Source of the DNA: Suillus spraguei
Taxonomy: Eukaryota; Basidiomycota; Agaricomycetes; Boletales; Suillaceae
Direction of reading: 5' to 3'
DNA length: 64,000 nucleotides
Assembly (NCBI GenBank): GCA_016800925.1
Contig: JABCPU010000033.1
Coordinates: 244,228-308,227, forward strand
Part shown: one piece after another, positions 45,308 to 56,290 of the stretch
How the letters are laid out: the number at the start of each line of letters is the position of its first letter
Numbering within the stretch: the first letter of the stretch is position 1
The notes under the pieces: generated by a model
Databases searched by the model: none
Seen by the model: only the letters and a program-made list of their open reading frames with translations
Told to the model about the DNA's origin: nothing
Translations under genes and position numbers: made by a program

Positions 45308-45733
45308 TCCCATCTCCTGTCTCCCATCTTGTGTCTCCCGTCTCCTGCATCTCCCGTCTCCTGTCTTGTGTCTCCCATCTCCTGACTCCCGTCTCCCATC
45401 TCCTGTCTGCCGTCTGCCGTCTGCCGTCTGCCATCTGCCGTCTGCCGTCTGCCGTCTGCCGTCTGCCGTCTGCTGTCTGCTGTCTGCCGTCTCCCATCTC
45501 CCATCTCCCATCTCCCATCTTCCCCATCTTCCCCATCTCTCCCATCTCCCATCTCCCATCTCCCATCTCCCATCTCCCATCTCCCATCTCCCATCTCCCA
45601 TCTCCCATCTCCCATCTCCCATCTCCCATCTCCCATCTCCCATCTCCCATCTCCCATCTCCCATCTCCCATCTCCCATCTCCCATCTCCCGTCTCCTGTC
45701 TCCCGTCTCCCATCTCCCATCTCCCGTCTCCCA

Positions 45734-45773
<40 letters not shown>

Positions 45774-45796
45774 CATCTCCCATCTCCCATCTCCCA

Positions 45797-45829
<33 letters not shown>

Positions 45830-45999
45830 CATCTCCCGCCTCATGTCTCCCGTCTCATGTCTCCCGTCTCACATCTCCTGTCTCCTGTCTCCCGTCTCCT
45901 GTCTCCCATCTCCCGTCTCCCATCTCCCGTCTCCCATCTCCCATCTCCCGTCTCCCATCTCCCATCTCCTGTCTCCCATCTCCCGTCTCCCATCTCTCA

Positions 46000-46032
<33 letters not shown>

Positions 46033-46225
46033 CATCTCCTGTCTCCTGTCTCCCATCTCCCATCTTCCCCATCTTCCCCATCTCCCATCTCTCATCTCTC
46101 CCATCTCTCCTGTCTCCCCATCTCCCCCATCTCCCCTGTCTCCCATCTCTCCTGTCTCCTGTCTTCCATCTCCTGTCTCCTGTCTCCCCTGTCTCCTGCA
46201 TATCCCCCATCCCCCATCTCCCATC
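45308..46225. repeat. Heptanucleotide satellite (CTCCCAT)n with variants
   Basis: About 0.9 kb of near-perfect 7-nt repeats: CTCCCAT as the main unit, CTCCTGT and CTCCCGT mixed in, and a block of CTGCCGT at about 45412-45495. The array is stop-free in several frames on both strands, giving long artefactual Ser-Pro-His and Gly-Asp-Arg frames, so it is not a gene. The minus strand is G-rich (GGGAGAT) and could form quadruplexes. Confidence 0.95.
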
Positions 46226-46783
46226 TCCCATGCCTTCATTCTCTCCTCCCCATGCTCTTCTGTCCCCCCATCTCTGTATCCTAATGATCATAGCAGCTTT
46301 TGAAACAAATAACATGATTTTTCACATGACAAAGTTCAGTTCTTTGATAGCCAAAATATAATCAATTTAAGAGAAATCTATCAGAAGATTTTTCCTGAGG
46401 GTGGGGGAGGACACTTCCAGCCTGCTGGTAACTTCCAACCTGGTACCCTCCTTTTTTGCTTTCCACTTTTTTGCACTCCTTTTTGACTTCACTTTTGGCT
46501 TCACACTCCCTTTGGCTCCCTGGCCTCAGCTCCATCCTAATAATTTGGTTTCACCCCAGCTTCAGAGGCAGCTACGCAGTCACGTGACCAAATCACGCAA
46601 TCACACAATCACACAATGGGACAACAGTTGGCACTGGAAAAAACCACGCAAGAAATTAAGCGAGCTAACCGAAAAAACATGGCCTTTAGCGAAAACCACA
46701 TGGCCCTACGCGAAAGCCACGCGAGCTAGCGACAACTTTCCCACCCGTTCTCCCTTTCTTCTTAGAGATGATTCTTCTTAGAG
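46226..46783. other. Stretch without a gene, with a decayed hairpin-unit copy
   Basis: Contains the third, degenerate copy of the CTGGC..CATCCTAATAAT unit near 46515-46545 and repeated ACCACGCAA / GCGAAA.CCACA phrases at 46640-46725. Just before the Harbinger end a short CTTAGAGATGA direct duplication occurs (46762-46788). No coding region was recognised. Confidence 0.5.
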
Positions 46784-46822
46784 ATGACTTTCCATAGGCT
46801 GAAATATTCTGATTAGAATATA
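46784..46822 (+). repeat. Left terminal inverted repeat of the Harbinger element
   Basis: Starts GATGACTTTCCATAGGCTGA and ends TGATTAGAATAT. The complement of 50625-50663 matches at all positions but one (CATAGG versus CGTAGG). Confidence 0.9.
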
Positions 46823-46856
46823 CCGGAGTCTCAAAAATTTACCAAACATTGCTGAT

Positions 46857-48266
46857 ATGTTAATCTATACTGGAATAATCCCCCGTACACTCATTCAATT
46901 AAATTTAGCCTGGTCTTTGATGGACAATAGCTTTGCAGTCCAGCAGCTGCTTCTTGACAAAGATGAGGCTGAACATTTCATTGACGATGAGAGACTTATG
47001 GTGCTTGCTGCTGCTATCATTGCCGGGAGTGAGGTATCATGACAAGAGCACATTGACACTCGGCACCCACATTGTTTGTACCTTTGCTGACCCCAACTAC
47101 TTCCAAATCCTCGTATCAACACCCCATGGAAGGTGCTATACGATAGTCAACATGATAGAGCCTTCATCACTACAATGGGCATTGATGTGCCCACCTTCTC
47201 CTCACTACTTACTGCAGGCTTTGCGCAAGCCTGGTATGAGACACCAATACCTCGTGAGGATGTCTCTGTGCATGGAACTCCAAGGATAGATAAATGCTCC
47301 CTTGATGCTGCAGGGGCACTTGGGCTTGCACTACATTATCTCAACTCTACTATGCATGCCATTAGCCTCCAGCAGATCTTCGCTATCATCCCCAGTACTG
47401 TCACATGATATCTTCACTTTGGTCTTGGTCTTCTCTTACGCACCCTTCGCACTCTACCTGAAGCCAAAATTCAATGGCCTGGAGGCCTGGATTTTGAGCA
47501 CTGTAGTGCACTTGTTGTGGCATGTCACCCCAGACTTGGAGGGGCATTCGGTAGTATTGACAGCCTTAAACTACCTGTTCAAACCTCCGAGGATGTTGAC
47601 ATTGAGAATGCCACCTTTAATGGGTGGCTCTCCGAGCACTTTATCAGTTCTGTGTTAGCTTTTTCAGCTGAAGGTAAGTTCAATCTCGTCACTCTAGCCC
47701 TGATTAACGACATTACAGGCATCATTATTGCTGCAAGGTTGATTGCCCCAGGTGGTTGGCATGACTCACGTCTCGCTCATCAGATCTATGCCTCACTTCG
47801 AAACAATACCCCCCCAGGCTACTATATCATCGCTGACACAGTGTTCCCTCAGGGCAGCAATGACATACAGGGCCAAATCCGCGCACCTCTTAAACAAGGT
47901 CAATGGATTCAAGGCTCACTCACTGAGATTGACGAGCGGTTAGCATTTAATCGTGAGCTCCTGTTTTACCAGCAGACAGCTGAATGGGGGATGCGTGGAC
48001 TTCAAGGTGCTTTTGGAGGATTGCGTGTACCGCTCGAAATCGCTAACAAAGACTCATGGGGGGATCTTATTGAAATCTGTGTTTGTTTGCACAATCTGCG
48101 TGCAATCCATGTCGGCATCAATCAAATACATACAGTGTACCTCAAACAATCGCAGGATATGGTTGATGACATTGCAGTGTGGCAAGATTTTGAGAACATG
48201 TTGTTTTCAGAGCAGAGGCAGAAAGATCGCGTTACAAGATTCCATGTCATGCTAGAGTATGAGTAG
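46857..48266 (+). pseudogene. Harbinger transposase (DDE_Tnp_4-like) with three in-frame TGA codons
   Basis: A single intronless frame of about 470 codons, interrupted only by TGA at 47040-47042, 47088-47090 and 47406-47408. N-terminal AEHFIDDERLMVLAAAIIAG, then RPQLLPNPR-like and PWKVLYDSQHDRAFITTMGI blocks, an HTH-like LGLALHYLNST region, and the catalytic core: first Asp in AFGSIDSLKL, second Asp in YYIIADTVFP, Glu in QQTAEWGMRGLQGAFGGL. The C-terminal VCLHNLRAIHVGINQI follows. It would excise and reinsert the element together with the Myb-like partner. All three TGA codons sit where Arg (CGA) is plausible, so three C-to-T changes may be all that silences it. Confidence 0.87.
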
Positions 48267-48316
48267 CTTGAGACTTTGATTACAGAACTGAACTATGACA
48301 AAAATGACATCTATTT

Positions 48317-49811
48317 CTATCTATATAAGCTGCACGAGTGCCATGAGTGAGAGAGCACCAGCAGTGGAATAGAGGAGAGCAGTTGGGCTGGACTCATGTC
48401 TGTAACCACTTGCGCCTTTTCCTTCATAGAATGAACAACAGCACTAAGTGGGCGCCCTGTGCCATGCGAACGGGGTCTTGATGCCCAGCGGCGGTGGGCA
48501 AAGCGAGGGGAAGGTGTGGTACCAAAAGGAGGAGGACTAGAATGGTCATATCGAGGAGGGAGGCCTGAAGCGTCAGACTCTGGGGTTTCTGGATCGCTGT
48601 GCCAGATGACACATTGGCCTCCGTCAGGGTAATATGTGTAGTTGGCCTGTTTTGGTTTCCGTTTGCGCCAGTAACGAGATTTGGAAGCCGCAGTAGCAGG
48701 CTGGTGCATCTGCATCATCTCTAGACGAAGCTAGGTAAGGTCGCGCTCGTGTTCTGTATCGTAGAGTTTGGCTTGCAACTCAAATAGTTGGGACCATAAT
48801 TTCTCCGTGATGGCATTTGCGTCACGCAGCTGCTGTCCCTGGGAAAGCAAATGCATGTTTGCAAGGGTCCTGGTTGCACGATCCTCGTCCCGAACTTGCT
48901 GAGCAGCAGGGTCAAAGGCCCCACTGATGCGAGAAAGCAGCTCTGAGGCTGCTGCACCTCGGCGACGTGGCGCAGGAGCTTCTGTACAAGTGGCACGGGT
49001 GACTGCAGTGTGCTCAAGGGGGACATACTTCGCACCTTCACAGGTGCATCGTTACAATTCAATTTGTCATCGTCGTAGTCCGAATCATTTAGATCGCACG
49101 TCCCAGCGCGCTCATTGATGCGCACATCAATTTCGTGGGCACGAGTCACATTGGGAGGACACACTCCATCGCCGGTGGGCTTCGTGGTCTTCACAAACTG
49201 TTGTGGTATGTTAGAATGCTATTGTAGAATAGAACAAACTTTACCTGTTTGAATTTTGTTTCGAGCGACTGAGCTTTACGATGAGGGCAGTCGTGGCGCG
49301 TTGCCCACTGCGTGAACTTCGAGTGGACTACTTGCCACCCTTTCTGGCCCGGAGGCAGCTCATCTTGGACAAGGTCCAGCAGGGCCTTGATGTCTGCCGA
49401 GCTGTAATTGTTAGAACCGTTTGGGCGACCACGCTTAGACCATGCGTCATCCTCATCCTCGAGGACGCGCTTTTGAGGGAGGTCCATGTTAGTATTCTCT
49501 TTTCCCTTGCCTTTCGCGACTCTGGTCACAGTCTTGTGATGCGCCCCACCTGTTTTGAGAGCAGCGGTGTATCCACAACACTCAGCTATGACCAATGGGT
49601 CACGAAGGTCTCGGTCAGGTGAATCTGGCAGAGGGATACGAGCAGGGTCCTGGTGTGTGCTAGACAGTGTGTGGTGGAATGCAGACAGTGAGGGCGGCAG
49701 TGACAAGTGAGGTGGAGAGAAGTTTGCCGGAGTGGTGAGTCTATACATAGAGTCCGCAGCTGCATGTCTCTGCAAGGTGATAAGTACAGTGTGAATGTCA
49801 AAGAACGACAA
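48317..49811 (-). pseudogene. Myb/SANT-like (DUF6818-type) partner protein of the Harbinger element
   Basis: The minus-strand frame 49811-49245 contains RGRPNGSNNYSSADIKALLD and LPPGQKGWQVVHSKFTQWA, the trihelix/Myb-like domain that accompanies fungal Harbinger transposases. A 47-nt intron (49198-49244, GTAAAG..CAACAG) joins LETKFKQ to FVKTTKPTGDGVCPPNVTRA. Then come HEIDVRINERAGTCDLNDSD and, after a frame change near 49000, a coiled-coil (LLSQGQQLRDANAITEKLWS). A TAG ends this at about 48727 and the frame continues through EMMQMHQPATAASKSRYW to 48317. It probably binds the transposon ends. Confidence 0.78.
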
Positions 49812-50624
49812 AGTCTTACCTCATACGCCTGAGAGCCTTCAGACCGCTGCACGCGAGTGACAGTCTGTGCGCCACTTTCCTAAGTCATCACACATATATG
49901 CATTCCCTGCGCCATCATAGCGCAACTCGGGAATCGCCTGGCTATGAGATTGGGAGAGAATAGTAGTATCAGACATTGAACGGACTCTGAGTGTTTGAGT
50001 TACTTACCTTGTGGCTACCGGTACATGACCTTTATATGCTAGAAGTGTATGTTGAGCCGTCGGATGCAAGGGGTGGGCATATTCATAGTAAAAAAAATAG
50101 TCATGGACCCTGCGCTGGTAACAGTGCAACGGGAGCGCGCAAAGCCAAAAGGAAGAGAATACAATGGTGCCGGCTTGATTTTGACTGTTCAAGAGGAAGT
50201 TTTCACAGATAGAACGTAAGAAGTGACGGGAAATCGATACTACTAGGTTGCATTGGGCGAGATTGGAGGCACCGGTGGCATACAGGTCAGGTAGGCACTC
50301 CATTAGTGGGCACAGAGAACTGGGGATGTCGTGCTGGGCACTTAGAATCACCTAGATAGTGGTGGGAGAGAAAGACTTTAGCGTACTTGACGAAAAGTTG
50401 AAACATACCTCAGTATTACTGCGCGAGGTGCCGCATTGTGTGACATGCATCTCAAGCAAGGCTGATTATGTCAGCGGATATCGCTGGCGTTAGTGGCCTA
50501 AAACGGATGTAAGTCGTCTGTAAAGTCTATTGGGGGGGGGTAGATGACACATGGTTACGAACTGACTGTAAATGAACACCGGCATCGCGGCACACCTGCC
50601 TAATAAGGGTAAATATATGATATG

Positions 50625-50663
50625 ATATTCTAATCAGAATATTTCAGCCTACGGAAAGTCATC
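50625..50663 (-). repeat. Right terminal inverted repeat of the Harbinger element
   Basis: ATATTCTAATCA at the left side to GGAAAGTCATC at the right side, inverted copy of 46784-46822. Confidence 0.9.
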
Positions 50664-50972
50664 CAATATCACTGCAGCTGGCCGGCTTTACAAAGCATAT
50701 CCGCTGCGCAAAATACATACCTGTCCATGAATCCGATCCAACCCCAGACTCCAATTGGCCGAGAGATAGACCATCTGCTCCGAGCTCTTAAGCTTATTCC
50801 TGAACTTCACCGGTGTCGAATCCGTTGCAACTTAATTCAGGTAGTAAAGTGTCACGGCTCATCCTGGCTAAGTATAACACAGTCAAAGTTCGTAGTACAA
50901 AGAGGTATACACACACTTGAGGTATTATTAAAAGATGCGTCCACAGGTTATATCAAGCAAGTTCTGCAAATC
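50664..50972. other. Stretch without a recognised gene
   Basis: A plus-strand open frame of 102 codons (50727-51035) overlaps the aspartic-peptidase relic on the other strand and has no recognisable motif. I do not call it. Confidence 0.4.
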
Positions 50973-51621
50973 CTATCCTTGTGTTTGCATAATCAAACAC
51001 CCAATAAACGTTCTGGAGAAAGACATCACCGATGATTGTGAATTCTGCGGTGAGTAAGTATGAGCAACGCCATCGTGTCGAAGACACCGCAGACTGTACG
51101 TACCCATTTGTGAAGACGCAGCAATCCCAGCTAAGCAGTCGCTAGAAAGAACGTCTGGCCCGAGATTGTACGTCTGCGTAGAGACTTTGAAGGCGTGTTT
51201 GCCAAACGTGAATGTAGGCACGGTGGAATTGATGATATCGCACGGAACTGCGCAGATGCAGACATTGATCGAATCAAAGTCGTGAATTAGATAACAAACT
51301 TGCTTGTCCAGTATGTATCCGTGCCCTCCGTGTGGGCCGTAGCTCCAGATATACTCGCGTAGTAACTTTGTGCGATTGAATAGGAGGTGATGATGAAAGT
51401 AGTGCCTGTATCAACGATGGCAGATGCGGCTTGCGACTCGATGACCACTTGTCCCAACCTCGAGATGCCATCCACCTCTACCTGCCAATAGCCTCTGTCC
51501 GTCACAGGAACACGAGTGTGTCGGAGTGGTAAAGATCAGGATTTGTTCCTCCGATAACCATTTCACTATCTCCTGGAGTAGTAACTAGCTTGAACCCAAA
51601 GACGCTTCGCGGTAGTTTGCA
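50973..51621 (-). pseudogene. C-terminal lobe of a pepsin-type (A1) aspartic peptidase
   Basis: The minus strand reads VTTPGDSEMVIGGTNPDLYH, a one-base frame change at about 51515, then VPVTDRGYWQVEVDGISRLG and the second active-site motif AIVDTGTTFI. An intron-like GTTATC..GCGCAG segment (about 51236-51284) follows, then PTFTFGKHAFKVSTQTYNLG and SSDCLAGIAASS. These are landmarks of the C-terminal lobe of fungal secreted A1 peptidases (family-typical catalytic Asp in DTGTT). The first lobe with the other catalytic Asp is absent and is replaced by a kinase fragment. The intron junction does not keep the frame as read. Confidence 0.75.
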
Positions 51622-52022
51622 GATGTTAGTATCACATATATCGCCATGGACCAGCTGGTGAGTATGAAGTGTCTTCAGCTGCTCCCAGATGGCCTCGAAC
51701 ACCGATCGGGGGAGGCGGTCTGTCAAGTCGGCCAATACGTCGTAGCTGACAAGCTTATCCACGACTACCAACCTCCAGGGAACTTTTCAAATCCTCGTGA
51801 TCTAGGGTAAAGTCTGACAAAGTACACTGCAAATGAGCATCCGTGAATAACGTCGGACGAACTTGATGCAGATCGCAGCCTCGGCAGGTCCGTCAGTGAG
51901 GGTCCCCAAGAAGATAAGTCAAAAAGACTTATGTTCTTTGGGAACCTCCGAGCCAGGTATCGGTGGAATGATAATTGAATACAAAAAAGCTCAAAAGGAT
52001 CTGCGCAAAGTCCGAACAGCAC
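51622..52022 (-). pseudogene. Protein-kinase-like fragment fused to the aspartic-peptidase relic
   Basis: The frame YDVLADLTDRLPRSVFEAIW followed by HQLVHGDICDTNI (HGD is the catalytic-loop equivalent, D-x4-N) matches the atypical kinase-like domain of many mushroom proteins. A preceding frame gives PRSRGFEKFPGGW, the hinge region. A small deletion shifts the frame at the GGW junction near 51770. Immediately after DTNI the reading frame passes into peptidase sequence at about 51621, so the fusion is in frame but made of two incomplete domains. It is probably a rearrangement scar. Confidence 0.62.
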
Positions 52023-52710
52023 CGCGAAGACAACGTTATAACCGTGAACAAAAGAGTAGTTTCACAAGTTATATTCCAAGCCTGAGAAAATATCGGCACT
52101 GACCGAAAAGTAAACACGGCAAAGCAGACCCGGACACGGACATAGTGACCCAATCAAGCCTGGGGCACCCAAATATCGCAACAAGCGGGACCTTTTTGTT
52201 TGTCGAGCTCCACAAGTAAACAAAAGTGGTGAAGGGAACAAAATCAGATCGTTATAAAAGCAGCTGTAATAACGCATATACCCGCATTGCGCAATTACCA
52301 TGCCTCCAATTCAGATACGTTGCTCTTCGTACCACAGCATCAGTACCTTGACACAAGGGTTGGCCTGTGACATTCAACGGACCTTCGATATGAAAGCAAA
52401 GAAAAATCAAGACCAAGATATGACCAGCAGGACTGAACTCGACGGATCAACTTCAGCCCCATGTCCCCGTAGGTTTCGGTAGTGCTTTTAGCAAATAATG
52501 AAGTACTACGTAGACCGACCGACCAACTTCAAGCTTATATAAATATACTTTGTTCAAAGAACAGAGAGCTTCTTACAATCTTCACTTTGCATCCGACACC
52601 GTCTATTGTCTATTATGATTCTAAACCTTGTCAGCAGGAATTGCTATATAAGTTGACAGATGTCACAAGTCAACTGGGATTACACCACACGTTTCCCCAC
52701 CGGTCTTGCG
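52023..52710. other. Stretch without a recognised gene
   Basis: No recognisable coding sequence between the kinase fragment and the MID1 stop. Short frames on both strands lack motifs. It may hold the 3' region of MID1. Confidence 0.5.
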
Positions 52711-54145
52711 CTACACCTTACTCCCACCACCAAGCACACCCTGTTCCCCCTCGTCGATAAATCCGACACCGTAGCTCGATGCTGCATTAAACCGTGGAGT
52801 CGGGCACTTGATTCCCAAGAAATTTGGACATGCGCGATCGGCAGCACTGCAAACTTCCAGACAGGGCAAGACTGTCTGGTATGAAAATGAAACATTGGGC
52901 AGGAAAGGGTTACGTGCGTTCGAGCCGCTCTGAGGCAGGGTTAATGCCGGCGTCGGGGATGATGGTGAGAAAGAACTTGATGGAGACTCGGCGCATCGAG
53001 GAAGACACAGAACATAACCAAGCGCGGTATGCTTCCTGGCAGCTTTCGCAGGTCTGCAAAGGAGAGTATAGGTCGCGCCCACAAGGAAACATGAGAAGCA
53101 TGGTCGTGAAGTTGGTCATGTACTGAAGAAGGGGTCTGATACGCTCTGTGGGAGATTCGAAGAGTCGTAAGATGATGCAGGGATTGGGGGAAAGGAAGGG
53201 GAACAGTGTATGATGTAGATGGACAAAATGGAAGGGAGTGCACGAGGGGACAGGGAAATGATGCTGATACGGAGACGTAAGTAAAGGCATGCTACACGAG
53301 AGAGAAAACGCACGAGATTTGGTAGTGAAATATACTGGTCCGCTTAATTTTACCTGGTCTTGGATAACATATGCAGTGTAGTTCGTGCTCGCGTTAAGTC
53401 ATTAATAAGCCACTGAGACCTCCACCCGTGTTTATCGCGTAGCCAGAGATCGTTTACTCACTACCAAACCTGAGGAGGAAGTAGAGTTGATGCTACATGC
53501 TGTCTGCATGCCAGATGCAAGACCAGAGGAAGTGGGCGCAATGACGAGAGAAAATGCAGGAGGCGATAATGGCGGTGAAGGACTGAAAGGTTAGGGGAGG
53601 AAGAGTGTGTATTGGATATGTGGGCGGGAGGATTCGATGGGTGAGATCGGAGGCGAAAATATCAGGGCCTGGGTATTGGTAGTATCTCCGAGGAACGGGA
53701 GTGCAGGAATTAGTTCATGCACAAGAGCTACTAGCAACATCAACAACTATTGAATTCAGTGTTTATTCGGTGTACATACCTCCTGTCGATGCGGCAACCT
53801 GGAATGAAGTCTGACCGACATTTTGTACAACTAATGATCCACCTTGCTGTGTGGTGCCAGTCCAATTCCCGAATCCGCTATCCAATGGAATTTCAAAAAT
53901 ATCGGTGGTGCTGTAGACGCTGTGTTGTTATTTACCAAAAATACTGGAGATGTCGTTCCGGTCGAGCAAATTGCAACGGATACTGTCAGCTGCTGAGCTT
54001 GTGGAAGAGAAAATGTGGGATCACTAGACAGGGAGGCGCCGGAAAAGGAATATAATGTATCGAGATTAAGTGACTCTTGTGCACTAACGGCGAATATCGC
54101 ATATATAAAACACCAAAGAGACCGCGGAAGTCTTAGTCTTCGCAT
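52711..54145 (-). CDS. MID1: MID1-like stretch-activated calcium channel component (frameshifted)
   Basis: The frame starts at ATG 54145 with a likely signal peptide (MRRLRLPRSLWCFIYAIFAV, cleavage near SAQ). Then come a DIFEIPLDSGFGNWTGTTQQ segment in a shifted frame, an intron near 53735-53765 (GTATGT..AATAG), PFLGDTTNTQALIFSPP, VIAPTSSGLASGMQTACSIN, WLRDKHGWRSQWLINDL, and the Cys-rich C-terminus NFTTMLLMFPCGRDLYSPLQ, CESCQEAYRAWLC, LPCLEVCSAADRACPNFLG, FNAASSYGVGFID, stop at 52711. In yeast Mid1 works with Cch1 in plasma-membrane Ca2+ influx. At least five one-base frame changes occur, but conserved residues are kept between them, so sequencing error and recent pseudogenisation are both possible. 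Confidence 0.75.
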
Positions 54146-56290
54146 CGATGAAGCCCGTCGACGTCGCGACAGTTATCAGGTAAGTTGAAGTGGCTGTGCA
54201 ATATTGTACCACGCATTGACTACATAGTACTTACATGATGATACTTAGTGCATATGCACGAAACGCAAAATATATGGTATTCAAGTATGGGGGACAATAT
54301 CCTTCGTGAGTGTAAAAATACATTAATTTAGCGATTCATGCCGTTCTCTTGGTCCATGCCCTCGCGTTCTGCTGTTCAGGAAATCAGGATACAGTCATCG
54401 CGATTGATATCATTGTCGTTCGTCTAGACTCGTCATTTATGTCGCGTATGGCGCCGCTTCAAGACCGTCCTATCTTTTTAGGTACAATGAGGAACCCGTT
54501 AGTCGAAATTTGGTGAACTTGCCATCTTACAGGAGGATGATGGTCCATACGCTATCGTCTCTGTACATCCCAATGCCTCAATTCATAATGCTCTGCAAGT
54601 ATAATCTCTTTGGTTAAAACTCACCTACGATTATATGATAAATTAGTGCCTCTCTTTCAAAAGTATATATATCACATCTATTTCTCTCTTTCCACTAATC
54701 AGCATGTTGATAGTAATGTTGACATCTTCGCTGGTTCAATTGGAACAGCCTCTTGCTAATCTCGTGACATTCTTAATCTCGAAGATATCCTGAGACCACC
54801 TCGGACAACATTTAGGTTCTTCCGACGCGACTGCAGCCGTTTTTTCATAATGTAGACTAGGAAACTACTATCGTCTCCAAAGATAGCTCAGTACAGGTGG
54901 CCTTGTACTCATTCTGCAGTAAACAGTTCATTGGGATTCTCATGCGTCCTCTTGTCACTACTGGTTGTTCAATCAACGCGAGTAGTTTTGACAGTCGTCA
55001 ACTTACAGCAAGATTATGACTGGTGGTGAGCACCATCCTCGTGTTCTGATGATTTCAAATAAGTAGTATTTCAATTTTGGCGCAGACGCTAGTGATGACA
55101 AAAACATAGGTCCAACTTTTTACCGCACAGAAAATCTCGACCTGATCACGATCCTTGCCAGTATTTAAAACGTAACTGAGTTTTCCTGGTATAAAACGTG
55201 ACAGACTGACTTATGCCTATTGGTGTTTAAGCTCGAACCAAGATGTCGATCTTTATAATCTCGAAGCTTGCAGATGAGCTCTTTTCGTAGCCCATCATGA
55301 TATCAATTGAAGGCCGGCGGACGTACCATATTCATCCTTCTCGAATCCGTCTGCAAGCCAATATCATACTGACAACTCGTCGCACGTTTGTTATATTGAC
55401 TTCTATCGAAAATTCATACATCTTGAGAAGCTGCCTTTTTATACAGTCCCGGTGGGGATGTTTGACATTCGCCCAAAAAGGCGTTCTTGCTGAGCTCCCA
55501 TTTGCCGCCCCCTGTTTGTTATCTGATACTTGTTGACGATGCGTACCTAGCTTCTCGCATGTCAAATGATTATTCTGGTCTAGCTTGTCGAAAATATCAT
55601 GCCGCAGAGATATTTTCAGGCCATATCGTAGTGAAACATTCTGGTGGGGCTAGTGCAAGCCATGCTTGGGGTAGAGCAGGCGTAGGCCAGTGGAGTGGGT
55701 CAGCGGAGTGGGATAAAGTGAGGGTAGAGGTGGACCTAGACCTAGAGGAGTCCAGAGTCACAATCGTACATAGACGTAATGTAAGTACATGCGGTACAGA
55801 CAAGCCTTGAGCTTGATCGTCGACAGTACTCCTAGCTCTTCGCCCTCTCGAACAGTGCCAGCCCGTCCAACATACAGAACATTATTGTGGAGAAGTTTCT
55901 ACTTAATCGATCGTAAATCAAGATTATGATCACCCTGCTGGGTACGAGCAACAGTGATACGATACCGCACTCAGCGTGAAAGCCGCCCTTCACACTATAT
56001 GCCCTGTATACTTATTGCTCTGCCGAGGGATGTTGGCGCATGGAAATTACTGCCACGAGGACTAATACTATACCGCCACTCACCAAATCACATGGATAGC
56101 CGCAGCTTGATGCCTATAGACTCCTCCATTTCTCTTCAAAGTGCAATGCACATGTAGTTACGACCGAGCATTGGGTATTCCAGAATATACAGTATGAGCA
56201 CAAGGCGCTATCCCAACGTTATGTGAATACGGATTTACAAAAGGTGGCCAACAACCACGTACACCACAAGGAACCATTTCCTCGCACAAC
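54146..56290. other. Stretch without a confident gene
   Basis: A possible small spliced plus-strand start (MSRMAPLQDRPIFL near 54440, GTACAA donor, CTTACAG acceptor near 54530, then EDDGPYAIVSVHPNASI) looks gene-like but ends quickly, and I do not recognise it. A 107-codon plus frame at 55487-55810 (DYSGLACRKYHAAEIFSG) is also unidentified. The rest is unannotatable from sequence alone. Confidence 0.4.

Larger units (their letters stand above)
46784..50663. mobile_element. Harbinger-type DNA transposon with two genes
   Basis: 39-bp terminal inverted repeats (46784-46822 and 50625-50663) with one mismatch enclose a DDE transposase on the plus strand and a Myb-like DNA-binding protein on the minus strand. 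This convergent two-gene layout is the standard Harbinger arrangement. A 3-bp target duplication could not be identified with confidence. About 0.8 kb at the right end (49812-50624) holds nothing I recognise. Confidence 0.88.

Noticed and set aside
45262..46361. Open frames of 148-340 codons on both strands rich in Ser-Pro-His or Gly-Asp-Arg
   Set aside because: They are translations of the heptanucleotide satellite, which has no stop codon in several frames; no start context, composition or motif supports a gene.
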